The notes under the pieces are model-generated. The model worked only from the letters and a program-made list of their open reading frames with translations. It had not been told where the DNA came from and ran no database searches. Source: Zygnema cylindricum (taxonomy: Eukaryota; Streptophyta; Zygnematophyceae; Zygnematales; Zygnemataceae). Taken from it: DNA of 64,000 nucleotides. This document shows, piece by piece, positions 12,241-26,600 of this stretch. The stretch spans positions 75,971 to 139,970 of the forward strand of contig JBBHKE010002256.1 in the NCBI GenBank assembly GCA_037447655.1, written 5' to 3'. Numbering within the stretch: the stretch's first letter is position 1; each line of letters starts with the position of its first letter. A program made the translations under genes and the position numbers.

Positions 12241-13139
12241 ATATCACTAGTGAGAGAGGGAGAGAGGAGAGGCGATGACGGCAAAATATTATGCAAAGGA
12301 CCCATGAATGCAAGTGGAAGTCCAAAACCCCTCCAAATATTTTTCCATACATAGCGCGTGACGGGCACGGATAAAAATAGCGAGGACTCTCCCTCGTCCT
12401 ATAATTTTCACGCTTGTGGCGCGTGCGTGGGTCATTTTTCATTCGCTTTTTGGGCGGTACTTGAACTAAAATCACCCCCTCGAGGTGATTTTGGATGATT
12501 TTTTTTTTTGGGCTGGATTCTCTTGCCCGGGGTTCGAAATGGGGAAAACGCCAAAATGCGTTCGCATGACGAGAAATACGTCGTACATCCAAAGTATGAA
12601 TTGACGTACACTCTACTTTGGTTAAAATGATTTTCTCGTACGGTTAAAGTTTTTGTCAAAGTTCCCTAAATTTAAGGGCAAAAAGACAGAGAAAGGTAGA
12701 TACTTTAATACATAGGGACGTGCCCTTAGGCAACCAAAGGGCAAAGCACCGGGTCGCCCGCGACTATTATTGTTTTAGAGTGGACTTCCATTAGCGAAAA
12801 AGTGGGTTTTTTTACTGACGGCCATACCGTTTTGTACAGGTTCGTACAAGTTTTTTTATTTTCAAGGAAAACATCATTGCAAAAATGTCGAAGGTTGTAG
12901 GTGTAAATTCGGACCGTCGGATGCTATTATACTTTTTACCCGAGACGCCACGTCATTAACCCTACATTTTGTTAAGACCGTGCACAGGGAGGAAAGTTCT
13001 AAAAGGCAGAACGAGTAAAAAATGGGCCGCGTGGAAAAAAGAATAAAAAAATTGACGATGAGCGCGCGCGTATGTGCGTACACACCGCAAGGGCCACGTA
13101 CCTTCCGCCAAGGTGGCTGCGAATCCGCGGAAATCATAG
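12241..13139. other. Intergenic, no gene seen
   Basis: Starts with a short GAGAGAGGGAGAG tract (12,251-12,270). The sequence is less AT-rich than the satellite. Minus-strand open frames of 75-128 codons have no recognised motif and no splice context. Confidence 0.4.
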
Positions 13140-13750
13140 CGTAACGCTCCCACCATCAAAGTTTGACGCCGCCTTTCTGTCGTTGCGTTTTGAAATTTTG
13201 GGTGGTACATTTAATGCCCTTTGTACGAGTCGTTAATTACGTCCGCTGGTGTAGATATTTCCTCTCGCTAGTACAGATATTTCCTCCGCTCGTACAGATA
13301 TTGCGTTCAGACATTGCATTTTAAGATTCTTTCAAGATTTTAAGAATCTAATATCAACCTACGTGTTACCAACCAGAATGAGCCGCAAAAAAAAAGTGGT
13401 TTACTAACGCGACCTAATGGAAGGCACGCCCTTCAGTAAAATATTCCGTAGATATTTCCTCCGCTCGTACAGATATTGCGTTCAGACATTGCACTTTAAG
13501 ATTCTTTCAAGATTTTAAGAATATAATATAAACCTACGTGTTACCAACCAAAATGAGCCGCAAAAAAAAAGTGGTTTACTAACGCGACCAAATGGAAGGC
13601 ACGCCCTCCAGTAAAATATTCACAATTACTGAGACGCCTAATGGAAGTCCACCCTTAGGGTAGAATTCCATTAGGCGGTTCCAGTAAATGTACGGAAAAT
13701 TCTACTGGCAGCGTTTACTGGAAGACTATTCCATTTTGGCCCGACTATTC
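13140..13750. repeat. Dispersed repeat B, copy 2, with an internal ~190 bp tandem duplication
   Basis: Homologous to 6337-6760. The segment from GTAGATATTTCCTC through GTTTACTAACGCGACC to CAGTAAAATATTC is present twice in tandem, at about 13,250-13,435 and 13,445-13,625. The two copies are almost identical to each other, so this doubling is younger than the split from copy 1. A related CCCTTAGGG..GAATTCCATTAG segment recurs near 14,450. Confidence 0.75.
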
Positions 13751-14617
13751 CATTTTGGTTGGCCAGTAACAAACATTCCTCAATTATGATTGGCGCACAT
13801 AGGTTAGAGTCCAGATTCATAAAATCTTAAAAAAAATCTGAAAACGGAAAGTCAAAAAGAAATATCTGTACGACCGGAGGTAGTTAGTGATTCGTACGTA
13901 AAGTTTGCGACCAGATTTTGATTTTGAAAATGGAAATCAAAATTTCGAAACGGAATGGCAAAAAAACCCGGCAAACTTTGAAGGTCGCGGCATACTTTGA
14001 ATGTAGGTGGATGTCAGACTGAGCGTACGAGGATATTTCCAACTCACCTACATCCAGCGTGGCAGGCGGCACATGGCCTGTAGGACAAAGGCACATAGCC
14101 TGTACGACGTGTAGGCCTGCGATCGCTTGTTCAAAGTGGATTATTTTTTGCTTTTTAACGTGTACCAATGGTACACGAGCTTACCACGACCAGTATCGTA
14201 CAACTCTCCTCGCGAGGAGAGTATTGTGACACTGGACGATGTGCGCGAATGCTTCGCGGATCTGAAAAAGTCTAATATCCAACGGCCAGGAATTACGCCT
14301 ACATCATTGGAGCCTCCCGACAGCTTTCCAGTAACGATGTAGCTTTCCAGTAACGATGTTTCGGGTGACAAAAGAAATATTAAGGTACATCTTTGTACGG
14401 CTATGTACGAAAACGTACGGCGTCCAGTAACGAACCCCACTCTTCGTCTAATGGAATTCTACCCTTAGGGATGATTCTCCGTATTAATTTTCAGGGTGTT
14501 CCAATGTACGAAAACGAATCTGAAACTTTACGCCATGTACCACCTGTACCGTCGTACTTCTGTACCAGCGGCGAGCTTCTTTTATTTGATTTCTGTCGTT
14601 TCTCTCCGCGGTTGGCG
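13751..14617. other. Upstream region of the VOC gene
   Basis: Repeat-derived material (CCAGTAAC, GTACGAAAACG and CCCTTAGGG segments shared with the region before it) runs to about 14,480. The last ~130 bp before the ATG are likely 5' UTR/promoter, but no TATA box is evident. Confidence 0.45.
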
Positions 14618-16124
14618 ATGGCGCCTCGGCTTCGGTCCATCCTTCTCCTGCAGCGTGACGTGACAGCTGCCGCGCGCTTCTATGTTAAAGGTCTCGGTTT
14701 GGAGTTGCTGCCACCTGTCACGTCACAACTAGCTAGTCTACGTGCGGGCGACACAATCATCAAGCTGAAACATGTGGACAGGTGACACCGAAATCCTAAC
14801 TGAAAAGTACACGCCTAACTCTAAACTCTGACTTGAAACCTTAACTCTAAGCCCTAACCTCTCCTGAAACTCCAATATTCAAATTACACGTCAAGTATTG
14901 ACCTTAAATCTTGTGGGATTGCTATTGCCTGTTTTTTTTTATGAATTATGACCTATTGACTGTATTTCTTGCCCTTGCTCTCACCGCAACCCTAATTCTG
15001 TAACTCTAACATGATCCTCAAACGTAGGCTTACTCTGATGTCTGTCTCTGTTCTGAATTCAGCTCTACGATTTTATCATTTTGGTAAGTAGGTGTATTTC
15101 GCCCGAGTCAATCAATTAACTGACAATATTGTTTCAATAAGAAAGTTCAAACTGTGCGAAACATAAAGAAGACTTCTTAAACAAATATGTGCCTGTTTTA
15201 TAAACCGCCATTCCCTTGACCACCTCCCATAATGGTAACTGCAGCAATCTTTTGTTTCCTTGTTATGGAGATAATTTGCCACCTAATGATGCTTCGTTTG
15301 TTGAATGAGGTCACTCATATTCTGCCTCAAGGTTTTCTCTTTCCAGTGAAGCACAACTTGCGACTGGCTATTCTCCTTTTCTTACATTCGACGTTTCAGA
15401 CCTCGATTCAACTGTTGTAAGGTTACTTCAAATGGGCGCCATTTTAGATGGAAGTATCAAGCACGAGACACGTGGCAAGGTAGGTACAAAGTATGTCTGA
15501 CTTCTTAGCTTAAATCTTTTCCTCTTTCCTTAGCTCACAAGTGGGGTTGTTTGGGGAGCTTTTGGTTTTGAAGCTTCTAAAAGAATGCACTTTCACCCGT
15601 GGCACACTGCTCACTGAACAGGAAAAAACAAGCTTTTTGCTGTTTACAATTTATATGTGTTTTGTCAATAAGCATCATAACTGTGACACCCAGGGTACTT
15701 GCATGAAAGTTGGTACAAATTCAGACCGTGTGTCTTCCACACTACCTCATATGTTCTTTAGTATCGATTGGGACTGTGCACCTTCATTTTACATGGAGCT
15801 CACCTTTGTCATGATGTAGACTCTTTTTACAATTGTTTACTGTAGGTGGCATCAGTGTACTCAAGTCTTCCAAAGTCATTTGGCATCACATTGCTCATTG
15901 GAATGGTACATTTCTCATTTAGCATGTAACATGGCTTACAAATAGGAAAACAACACAAAAAACAAAAGCAAAGGTTGGAAATGAAAACATTGTATGTTTG
16001 GAATATAAGGCAATTACGATGAGTTTATAAAGGATTGGTTGGGTTGCCTACATGACAGGCTGCAGCGTTGCGAGCACCGGATGGACACATGCTTGGTCTC
16101 TATGAGACAAATTCCTCATGTTGA
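14618..16124 (+). CDS. Small VOC/glyoxalase-fold protein, three exons, complete
   Basis: Exons 14,618-14,781, 15,347-15,479 and 16,059-16,124 join in frame to give 120 aa ending GLYETNSSC. All introns are GT..AG (CAG|GTGACA, TTTCCAG|TGAAG, AAG|GTAGGT, ATGACAG|GCTGC). The protein is a single vicinal-oxygen-chelate domain: N-terminal strand/helix SILLLQRDVTAAARFYVKGL, middle LTFDVSDLDSTVVRLLQMGA, then LDGSIKHETRGK, and last strand APDGHMLGLYE. Gln12 and Glu115 lie where VOC metalloenzymes often place metal ligands. I recognise the layout from small plant glyoxalase I-like proteins, but catalytic activity is not established. Its 3' end faces the condensin gene. Confidence 0.85.
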
Positions 16125-17641
16125 ATTTATTTTGAAACATCCATTTTTGTTTGACATTGTTTTGCCACTTTTGGATAATGAAGGGTGTGGGAAACGGGGC
16201 AAGTGGCATTTGTTGTTAAAAAAAAGGCGAGCGGACGAGAAAGATCTTCAGGTAAACTCTTGAAAATGGTCACTCAGAACACCAAAGGTAGAGCATTTGA
16301 TTCCATCTTTCGCTACTTCTGGCGTTAACGCTGTAGATAAATTATTGACATTATATGGAAGCGTTGGCCAACATGTAAGGATCTAGATTATGGCTTTGTA
16401 ACATTGTTGACATTTTTTTTTACCGGCTTATGTCGATAGTACATCGTGCAACGCTATCTCTGTTATTGTACTTTTAGCCACTTCTATCGACTCTCCCAGC
16501 ACACTTGTCCGATTTTCATTTTGAGGGAGGTAAGAATCTTACCTTTCTATTGCACCCATAACAATTGGACAAGCGTGCACAGAGAAAAATGAGTGTAAAG
16601 CCCAATAAAACAGTAATTCTAATAGCGGATTACTGTGTCGCTTTCCTCCCATCCTTTAGCTTTGGTTTAGGACTGCCTGAGGAATAGTGTGGTTGATTGG
16701 AGGTGTAAGTGAACTCGTAACAATGTTGTCGCACCGCTCTAACAAAAGTCAATACATCTGAAAGACCCAACTATCTGAAGAGTGTTCGGCAACCTGTGGA
16801 CACTGCACTCATGTGTGTTAGCTTAAATTCCATCTTTCTGTTTTGACAAAGATACAGGCTAGTTTCTGAAAGCACAGGAAAGCAAATGGCTGTCAGAAAC
16901 CTGAATAGAATGAGAGACAAAGAGACTTCGAAAACTTATAGCTATTAGTTACTTAGCTGATAAAGCAGGGGAATGGGCGAACGGATGAATAAATCTGAAT
17001 ACGCTTTTTGAATACATCATTTGAACATTTCAATGGAGGCGAATAAGGTTTTCTTATTTTTGTATATGGAATATTATGTACTCTTTACCTCATTTGCCTT
17101 TTTTAAAGTCCTGGCTTTATCATGTATGATTACCAACAACCAGCAGAAAGAAAGTAAAAAAACTAATTTACTATACTGTCTGCTTCTTCTATACTGTCTG
17201 CTCTATATGTACATTCTCAGAATAGCTTCATCTAGTCTAGCACTATTTCTGAACCTGGCTGTAGTAATCACGTTCGCTGACATGTACAACAAGCTGCCCC
17301 TTTGAACATCTTCACCTTGCATGGCGGATCCTGCATTAATATCACCCTCAAATGCGTTAATATCACCAACAATCGCAGAAATCTTACTTTGAATAATCAA
17401 CACACAATATGACCGCAGAATGGAAGAAACCGGTCTGCAAACAATGTAAACAGTCAACGCTCTGTTTTCTACATGAAGTCTTGCTAGAAATGAAGGAAGA
17501 CGTCAGCTCTTTTGTCTTGCAAAGTAAATAGAATTGAAGAGCTTTGACTTAAGCAGTATTATGAGCCCCAGGACCTGAAATGTTGTAGTTTATTCTGTAT
17601 ACTTGGGATTAAGACAATTCTGGTATGTTTGAAACTCACCT
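16125..17641. other. Convergent intergenic region between the VOC and condensin genes
   Basis: Holds the 3' UTRs of two tail-to-tail genes. No repeat element and no credible open frame is recognised. A strong donor (TTTGAAG|GTGAGT on the minus strand, ~17,630) just after the condensin stop could mean a 3' UTR intron. Confidence 0.5.
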
Positions 17642-20600
17642 TCAAATATTTTTTGGTGATGCTGTACACCCGTTTGGCAATGTTGTCAATGACATGTCTT
17701 CAACAAGGCTTCCTTTCACTTTCTGTTTGGATGATACAGATGTTTTCTTGCTCTTCAAGTCCTGCAAAAAAGCGAGCAAAGAAATCATGTATTGGCCTTT
17801 CTACGGTTGTTAAAACTACCATGACCATGCGGAAAATCTTGAGACAGAATTATCTGCTCTAATTTTTAGAAAGTTATTCAAAAACGTATGAAGAAAATTT
17901 TAAAGCATTTGACTAAGAAAATGTTCTCTTTTTGCAGGCTATGGATAGTTCATTGCTTGGGATTCAGCCTACTGAACAAACCTGCAAATCTAGCATGCTA
18001 TTTATGGGTCCCCGCAAAAGTTGACTTTGAGGCTAGAAGTCAAAATGTCCAAATCGAATTTTGATTCCCTCGGTTGAATCTTTTAGTCACAGTTTTAAGT
18101 TTTGAAATTTGCCGTGTTATTCATCTTTTGCATTCGCGAGGGACCACAACCAATTCCAGCCCAAAGAGCTCTTCCATATCTTCCACGACTTTCACAACGA
18201 GCAACAAATGTTTAGTCCTAATACACAACACATGCTCCAGCTCTTTATTCTGTGCAAGTTAGAGCGTGACTGATCGAGTATTTTATTTACAACACATAAT
18301 TAATACGTATTAACACTATATAACTGACTTACTGCTGGTATTGTTGTATTATTTCTTAGTGCAAGCTTCCTTCTGGCTTCAGGCTTTTTCACTTTCTTTT
18401 CCTTTGGATTGGAGTCATCAATTTTTAAATCTTCTTCGGTTTTACCTGGACATAAAAAAATAAAATCGTTAGAGTGAAATTCTTCTTTTCTGTGGTATAG
18501 CATGAGGGAGGTTGGGTGAGATTCCGATGATTGTTTTTGTTCGGTGTGAAACATTGACATGAGAATAAAGAGAATGCAACTCATGAAATATAAATGCTGG
18601 TCATCTGTTCCTAAAAACTGTGTACCTTGCCCAAAAAATGCAAGAATGGTCTACAGAGAAGTACTTTACTAGTGTTGGCACTGACTTTTAGTGGCTTACT
18701 TCTGAATAGTGCCCAGAACAACCATGGACTCCTCCAATTATTGTTACTTCAGTTCACACGGGAACTGAATGCAAGCATGTGTTGTGACTAGAAGAATCGT
18801 CAGAGCAGTTTCCAACACGCTTTCACAAGTTGGGACAGTATCTTTCAGTCGGTAGAGTTGAAATTGACACCAAAGCGGGGAAAGGTGTTATGGAGTGTTC
18901 TACAATTTGTCCAAAGTACTTTTTGTAAACTTTCTTACCGGTAGAATCAGAATCAGTGTGCAACAACTATCATGCTGAAAAACATTGCGAATTCTTACGT
19001 CTGAAAGCGAGTACTCAACAGCACTAGTATCCTGTAGACTTATTATAGCAAAGCAAAGAAAGCTGTCATACGTTTCTAAGAATCCTCGCCTTACCACTGA
19101 CCTGTTGAAAGCTCGTTTCCTTCCAGTTCTTCGTTATCGTCTGGTCTTCTGTCATTAGAAGTAAAGGTGTTCCCTGCATCCATTGTCGACTCAATAGGAG
19201 AGTTTGGCACTGAAGCTGATAAGTCTAATTCACCTTCATTTGTTCCTGTTTCTGAAGAGGGTTCCTCGCTAATTATCTTGAAACCATCAGGATCTCCCTG
19301 TTGCTCTTCTTCAGGACTTTTACTCGACTCAGATGTTGTATCGTTTGCCTCCAGTACTCTCTCCGATACATCAGTAGGAGTCGATTCAAAAGGGCTTTCA
19401 TGTGATCCCTCCATTTGCTCTTTCAACTTTTCTTTACGAAGCTTGTGCTCATGGGCTTTTGCTGCTGCCTCCTCATCCTCTTTTTGCTCAACATGGCATT
19501 GATTTAGCTTCTCTTCGAATTCCTCGATCACCACTTTGAGTTCTGGCTTCGCAAACTTCTTTGCCTGCAATATCAAATGACAGAGACGTGATCAGATCCC
19601 TGTTTAGCTATCACTTTCCTGAGCACATCGCTCTTCACGGTCCTCTCTGAGGGGAAGAAAGATGCCTTTCAAAGGAGCATGAACATTTGTGTCTTTCTTC
19701 TTCTAACCTTTCATTTGATCCAAGAGTTTATAAGATTAGGATGGGCGAGCTGAAGTCATTTGAAATAGGGTTATGCCTTGGCGAGCAGATTGATATTGGA
19801 GATTGGAGTTAAACAGGAATATAGGGATCTTATATATATTACCTTGGCAAGTATGGCACTAAAATGCTCCATGACTTCTTTGTCAACAATAGCAGCTTTG
19901 TACTCTTGCATATTGTCCATAATACGCTTCATGCCTTTATCTGAAAATGTCAAAAGTGATAAACAGAAAGCAGTGTTCCGCCACTGCCTCACATCTGCCA
20001 CATAAACAACACAATCAAAGATATGACATATGTTTCATGTTAGAATGCAGTGATAGTAATTTTATCTAATTTATGGCATATTTATCTAATTCAATTTTCT
20101 AACTTCAGTAAAATGTCCAATACTCTCAGTAATCAAGTGTTAATCTTTACAATTTTTTCGTCAAGCTTCCTAAAACCTGTTCAGGACACTCTTGACTTTT
20201 CTTTTGCTAGTCATGCCTATTGTATTTCTGACTTCTTGTTAAATGTCCTTCGTGGCTTCTCTTTCTCGTTCAAGGAGGGTTAATTTGATGGTTTTACAAT
20301 AAAACTTTTAATTGACAAGAATCGGAAGTACGGATACGTTGAAATAGAACAGATTCATGAAAAAAAAACATCGACCCAAGCAACCTCATGGTACGTCTCA
20401 AAAAATTACAAGAATTGGTTCTCAAAGGTCACACAGGAGCTCACCAGTAGTCCCTATGAAGCGATTTGAGAGCTTCTCTATTAATCCCTCGTTTTGTTTT
20501 TCCTGTTCAATTTGACAGCAAATACAGAAGCCAGCAGACCGCCCAACACAATTAGAGTTAATCACTCTAATTTCAGGTGGTTTTTTGACCCGAAATCATA

Positions 20601-23600
20601 AATTAGTGTTAATAGCACTATTTAAGTAAGCGGCACCTAATAAGCCACGTTACAAAACATAATTTTGTGTAGTTAATGTTAGAAACGGGAGGTGTAACTT
20701 TTTGTTTCATCAGGTTTATGAGCAGCAGCAGTTGTCAGGAACTCTCACATCCTGCTTCATAGACAAAGTCAACCTGTGAATAGAAATTTACGGAAGCAAC
20801 AAATATTACACAACAGCACAACAATCAAGTTTGTAAAGAAGAATGACAAAATTCTTACCTTCTGGATGAGACCTATCAGGAACTGCATAACGCTTCTCAA
20901 GGTTTCCTCAGGCACTGTATCTGCGGTTGAAAGCCCACTGAGGATGTCCGGCAACAAGTTGTAAATAGGATTGCTGCCTGAAAAAATGCAATGAAGCTGA
21001 AAAAAAAGTGAGGGGCAACGCCAGCGTCGGTTTCAACATTTTGATGACCACACTGCTTATGTTCATGAAAAAACTTAAAACAACAATCAAAAAGCAATCA
21101 AACAGCAATTTTGATAATTAGTTCTCAAATGCGGAAAATGTGGAGAGTGTGGAAAACACCAACATATTGTACAATTTAGCAAAATTCCGCTTAGTAAACT
21201 GCGACGAAAATTAAATTTTGACCAAGTACACATGTGCTGATTTTCTGCACTTTAGAACTACGCTTTGATTAAAATCCATTTAGGCTGTAGCGTGCATATT
21301 TTATTTTTTTATACAAAAAAAAGCGATTGACATCTTATTAAAAAGTTTACAGTGCCAGCCACCTGCTTGTGTCAAGATAAACATTCACAGCATGACAGAA
21401 GGGATAATCTCTTAAGTAATACATTATAAATATTCAGTATTTCACCTTTCTTGGCAAGCTCGTTGAAAAACAAGCGGGCAAGATCAGATATTCTCTGATC
21501 CTCGTCCACGACTTTTAATGCCAGCTCGCTAATATGCCCTTTCACCTGCCACAAATATAACAGAAATTTATGATCTTAACTACTTTTCAGTGACATTCAG
21601 TTAAAACCTGAAGTTGAGACCAAGCAATGCTGATAGAATTAGCAAATGACCAAAATCAAAGGGCTATCCTTGCCTGTAGAATATCAACAACAGCAAAAAG
21701 AAAAAGTATCATTCCATGTAGGGGACTGGATGAAACTTTAGAATAAAAAATCGATAAGTTGTTAGGATCAACTACTCCGGGTCCACAAGATTTTAAATTC
21801 TTAAGCAGAGGCCAGGGAAGTATCGGGTAGGAGTGTTTAGCCAGTACAGATAAGGAGGAATGCAAACTCACCTTCATCATGTCGTTCAAAATCAAGTGAG
21901 ATAAAACCATAACTGTATTTTTTCGAACTATTGGCGACTCATCATGGAGCCTTCTGTAAACATGCTCAGTCCAGGGCTCCACAAGGTTGGGAAACCGAAA
22001 CGCCAGATCTCCAAGAGCAATGACCGCATTGGAACGAACCATTTCTGTGGATGCATTTTGGACAACTGTAAACAAAAGCTGCAGGTTGGATTCACTGCAC
22101 ACAGAAACCAAAGCAACGAGTTTCTCAGTTTATAAATATGAAATTGACTTCATATGCAAGAAGTTACTAAGAAATAAGCGAACCTGTACACATTGCTTTT
22201 CTTCATAGCAGGCAGCGATTGAATTTTCTGCAAGAAATTCAAGGATTTTTCGAGTACACAAAGTTGCACTCAGACAAGCTGACCATCGTCAAAAGTAACA
22301 GATTATCTGTAGCGCGTGCAGAAAATAACGTCTCTCAAATGGCTTAATCCTACACCCTTTAACAGATGGGATGGAAGATTTTCTTTTGAACTCACCAAAA
22401 GTCTGCGTCGATTGCCATAAGCTTACACAGAGCCAGAATAGCCGAACAACGTAGAGCTGGACTCTGCAAGTGGTGCAACATTTCCTGAACATGTTAACAA
22501 ACTGTCCCAATGGAAGTGCTCATCATCAATTTACCAATTTTCCCTGAGGTAGTTTGACAAAGCATCCTGCTAAAAATCACCTTTTCCAGTTGCCTGCAGC
22601 AGTTGCTATACGCTCAAAGATGTTCTTTTAAAATGAAGTGTCTGCAAATGTCCAACTCTGAGATGTTTTCAATCAATGAACCGAAAATACTTTAGCTCTA
22701 CATACCCATGTGGAGGTCCATAACGCAAATTTATCATTTCGGAGCAGCTTAGTGGAAAAATTCTCATTTACCTGCTGCAGTAGAGACGCGTGTTTACAAA
22801 CACGAACTACGAAGGGGGCTGTTGCTCCAATTAAATGCACTTTCCCAGCCTTTGTCCGTGAACAAATCTCATGCTCACTTTGTTCCAACATGATATCAAG
22901 CTCCGTATCAAGTGAGGCAGTTACACCGAGCTCAGCATTAATGCCACCCCCCTGTAGCAATTAAACCATTATGGTCAGTCAAACAGGCTTGCCACGAATA
23001 CAGAATACGAGTTACAAAATACTGCTATTTTGTACAGCACCTTTCTGTTATCGTACAATCTGCGACATCCAGCCTCTTACACTGAGCTAAGAAAGAATCA
23101 AGAGTCCAAACTGTTAAAAAATTGAGATAGCAGGTTGGCCTGTTACCTTGTCAGGTGATCTTGTGTCCTCATTTGCTTCGCCTTTCTCCAGTCTTTCTGA
23201 TGCTGCCCGCTCTTTCTGTGCTTGAGCTTTCCGTAAATTTTTCACTAAGTCTTCAATGTAAACCAAGTGCTGTAGAGCTACTTGGCCTACGATGAAAAGG
23301 AAACGACTGACTTGGGAGGCCGAGACACTTCCTTGAGTTGGGCTTACCTTATGTAGGCTTGGACTATTCTCTTCCATGGTACCTTCCACATTGGTATTTT
23401 CCTCCAGACAAGCTTCATGAGCCTGTTCTGGACTCTGGCCACTTCCAGAGAATGTGTCACTTTCTGTATCCTTTTTGGAGTTGGGTACTTTAGATGGTTT
23501 CGCCCATTGAGAAAAAAGTTTTCTTGCATATTTCTGAAGGATAAAGGAAGCATAAACTTCTGGAGTAACATGAAGGGAGTAAATAGCTTTGATGGCTTGC

Positions 23601-26600
23601 TCTGCTGCTGTGTACCAGCTGGTGTCTGGGAGAGGGGATTCTGTCAATATGTCACTAAGTGCAGTAAAAACTTTGTGATTTCCTCGCATATTTTGGCGGT
23701 CCAGTTCTGGCAAACGCTGAAGCGCTATGCAAGTATATCTTGCAAGAAGAGCATCTTCTTTTGCTCTGGCTCCAAATCCTATCACTAGAAGGGCTGAAAG
23801 GTGCATACTCATAATATCAGGGTTAGCTTTGGCAGCCATGGTCAGAATAACAAGAGCTGCTCGACTATGCGCAGGAGTCACACGAGGCTGATTAAATTTA
23901 AAGTATTCCCACAGCGCAGCCATCTGCAATGCAACTTCTCACAAAATTAAAACAAAGAAAAAAAAATCCAACTTGAATCGATTGTCGTTAAGAAATAAAA
24001 AATATAGAACGGGATTGCAACCAGCTATCTATTGGCTGCACAGACGGCAAAACGACAAACTTTATGAAACAATAACATCAAACAAGTCCTGACCCAAATT
24101 ATTGAAAAGTGGTTCATAGTCTTGGCGGTTTATAGCAAATCAAGGAGTAGGTGAGCCAAATTCCAGCGCATATTCCCAAGTGAGAAAAATGAAGAACATA
24201 TCATGAAAGTGTTGAAGTCACCCTTCGTAAAATTTGATTGAAAGTGTACAATATAACATCCTCTTCCATACTTCCAAACACCGTTCGAGAGTTCAGTAGA
24301 CAAAACATTCCATCACAAATGCAACATCCCAAAAGCACCTCTCTCAGCATAATATTGGCAAGTATTACGTCTTCATCTAGCTCTGAAAGCACTTACAACA
24401 TCTTGACTGATTATTCTTCTATGCATGAAGCCACATAAAAGAGCTTCCAATGCCATCAGATCTCCCAGACTTGCTCCAAGAGTCAGTGTGACAAGATTTT
24501 GGGCAATTTTTGTTGGCGAATCTTGCATGTAGAGAGTAACTACCGCACTCTCCACTGCTTCTTTGATACTTGCATCTTGAGAAAAGACCTGTGAAGTAAA
24601 GAAAAGCCAGTGCATCTCAGTGGCAAGTAAGACTTGAACCAATAAGTGAAGTTCTAGTCACTTATGGACAACATTGCTCAGTTTAGCCGACCAGTCCATG
24701 CAATGTTACTCCATGCTTTGTTCAAAGGAAGAAAAAGGTAAACATCACCAAAAGAGTTACAGATGTGAATTTGCAGGATCGTTCTGACACTAACACTGCG
24801 ATTAGCATCGAACAAAGGCCGCCTAACCAATGTCCTGACTAACTCGAAGACAAGCTGCACTGCTGGGAATTATGAACCAAGGCAAACGATTTTCTCTTGT
24901 AGAAAAAGAAAAAACGTAACAGCAATTTGCAAACGACGACTATCAGAAGGGGTAAGAGATGACAAATTCTCATGGTAGAAGACCACAGTTCTATAATTAT
25001 TTTAAACTCTTGATGTAACAGGCATCCACACTATAAACCAGCTCCAGGACAGGCGCAAAGATAAGAAATGGAACAGAGACGCAAAGGACTGTGGACGTTA
25101 CCAGAGGCAACATTTTCCTTAGCCCTTGCTCTGCTCCGTTCACGTGGAACTGGTAGGCCAGAGTAAGAAGCTGGATAGCTTGCTCCACATCTGTCTTACT
25201 GGGCGATGCCAAAAGTTGGACCACTGTGGATATGGCTTCTTCCATTTGTCTACAATAGTTCAAAAATGTCTTCAAGGAAGCAATGAGGGTTCGAATCTGG
25301 GAGAGGGTAAATTCAGAATTACTGTCCTGCTGAGGTCTTGAGGTATGTTCTTGAGAAGGTCCACTGTCATCCTGCTCTGAATCTTCGTCGTTTTTTGAGG
25401 CATCACAAACAGTGGAAGCATCATTGTCAAGGGAAGAAGCGGTGCATTCAGGTTTATTGGTATCGGCCATCTCTTTTTCTCCCTCATTCTCGCTCATATC
25501 CTCTGGCCCCCCGTTTTCTGCGAAAGGGACTTCTTTACCCTCTTCATCATTGGGTACAGGGGTTCCAGAGACGTTTTCTTGCGACCCACTAGGTTTCATT
25601 GCCTCGAATTTTTTTTCAAAAACAGCGAGGGACGTTTCAATGCGGCTAGTTACAAAATCACTCCCAAAAGGATTCATCTGCATCAAAATAGATAACAACT
25701 GCAAACAGCGGAAGAAAAAGTTGAGTGTGGATGCGTAAAGTTAGAAATATAAAGCCACTTAAACATTTTGAAAGGCTCTCTGGTCTTTTGCCAGAAAACT
25801 CTCAAGCAACCTTAACTCATACGTCAACTGCTAGGGGACGCGACGTGCAACCCAATCCACTAAAGCTTGTCCAAAAGTGCCTATCCCAGTAGTTTAACTT
25901 ACTTGCAGAGCACTTTTCCGCACTGATGCGGCTTTGTCCTCCAGTCGGCCAATAGCTAGTTGTGTAACTTCATTCCAGTGACTCAAAGGTATTGCTTTCT
26001 CTTCACAAAGATATGCCCAGGTTTGCAAAACTTTGCTGCGAGTGTAGGCTGAAGTGTCTCGAACTTGTTGCAACAAATGACTTAGCAAGCTGTCTTTATT
26101 CCGGATCCGTGAGTTTTCCGTGTCAGCTGATCCATCTGCATCCTTCTGCGAAAAGACTTTCGCGATCGTTATTCCCATGATGGAAACTAGAGCATTCCGA
26201 ATGATGTATGGCTCCTCATTCAAATAGGGCATCAAAATACTCAGGTGCTTCTCTACAACTTTTGGTTGCCTTTCTGCCAAGCTCACCAAGAACTCTCCTA
26301 CACTGCGTGCCCCCGCCGTATCCCTTACAAAAACTTTTGGATGCGTCCTTCCGACCTGCCGAATAACCTCTGCTGCTAATGTTCTTTCCCCTTGTGATAC
26401 CATTTCCGCTAAAACTGAAGCAAGACGCTCTTGTTTATGCAGAAGATCAACGACAGAAGCCGCTGTTGCTTCAAGACAGCCATAATTTTTTGCACAGCTT
26501 ATCACTATCCGAAACACTTCGGCTTTAAGATCTCCTTCCTTGACAGCATCAGGGTTCTCCAAAAATGTGAATGCTATTCTGCAGGAAGGAACAAAAATTT

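Noticed and set aside
18300-18332. Condensin protein ending at the TAA after exon 17
   Set aside because: A perfect GTAAGT donor at the end of exon 17 and an in-phase Lys-rich exon with a strong acceptor at 17,761 make a spliced end more likely; the read-through stop stays as the alternative.
22706-22771. Longer exon 9 of the condensin gene ending at a GTATGT donor
   Set aside because: The donor at CAGCAG|GTAAATG (22,772) joins in phase to exon 10 and restores the conserved LLQ..LQSPALR..AILALCKL order better.
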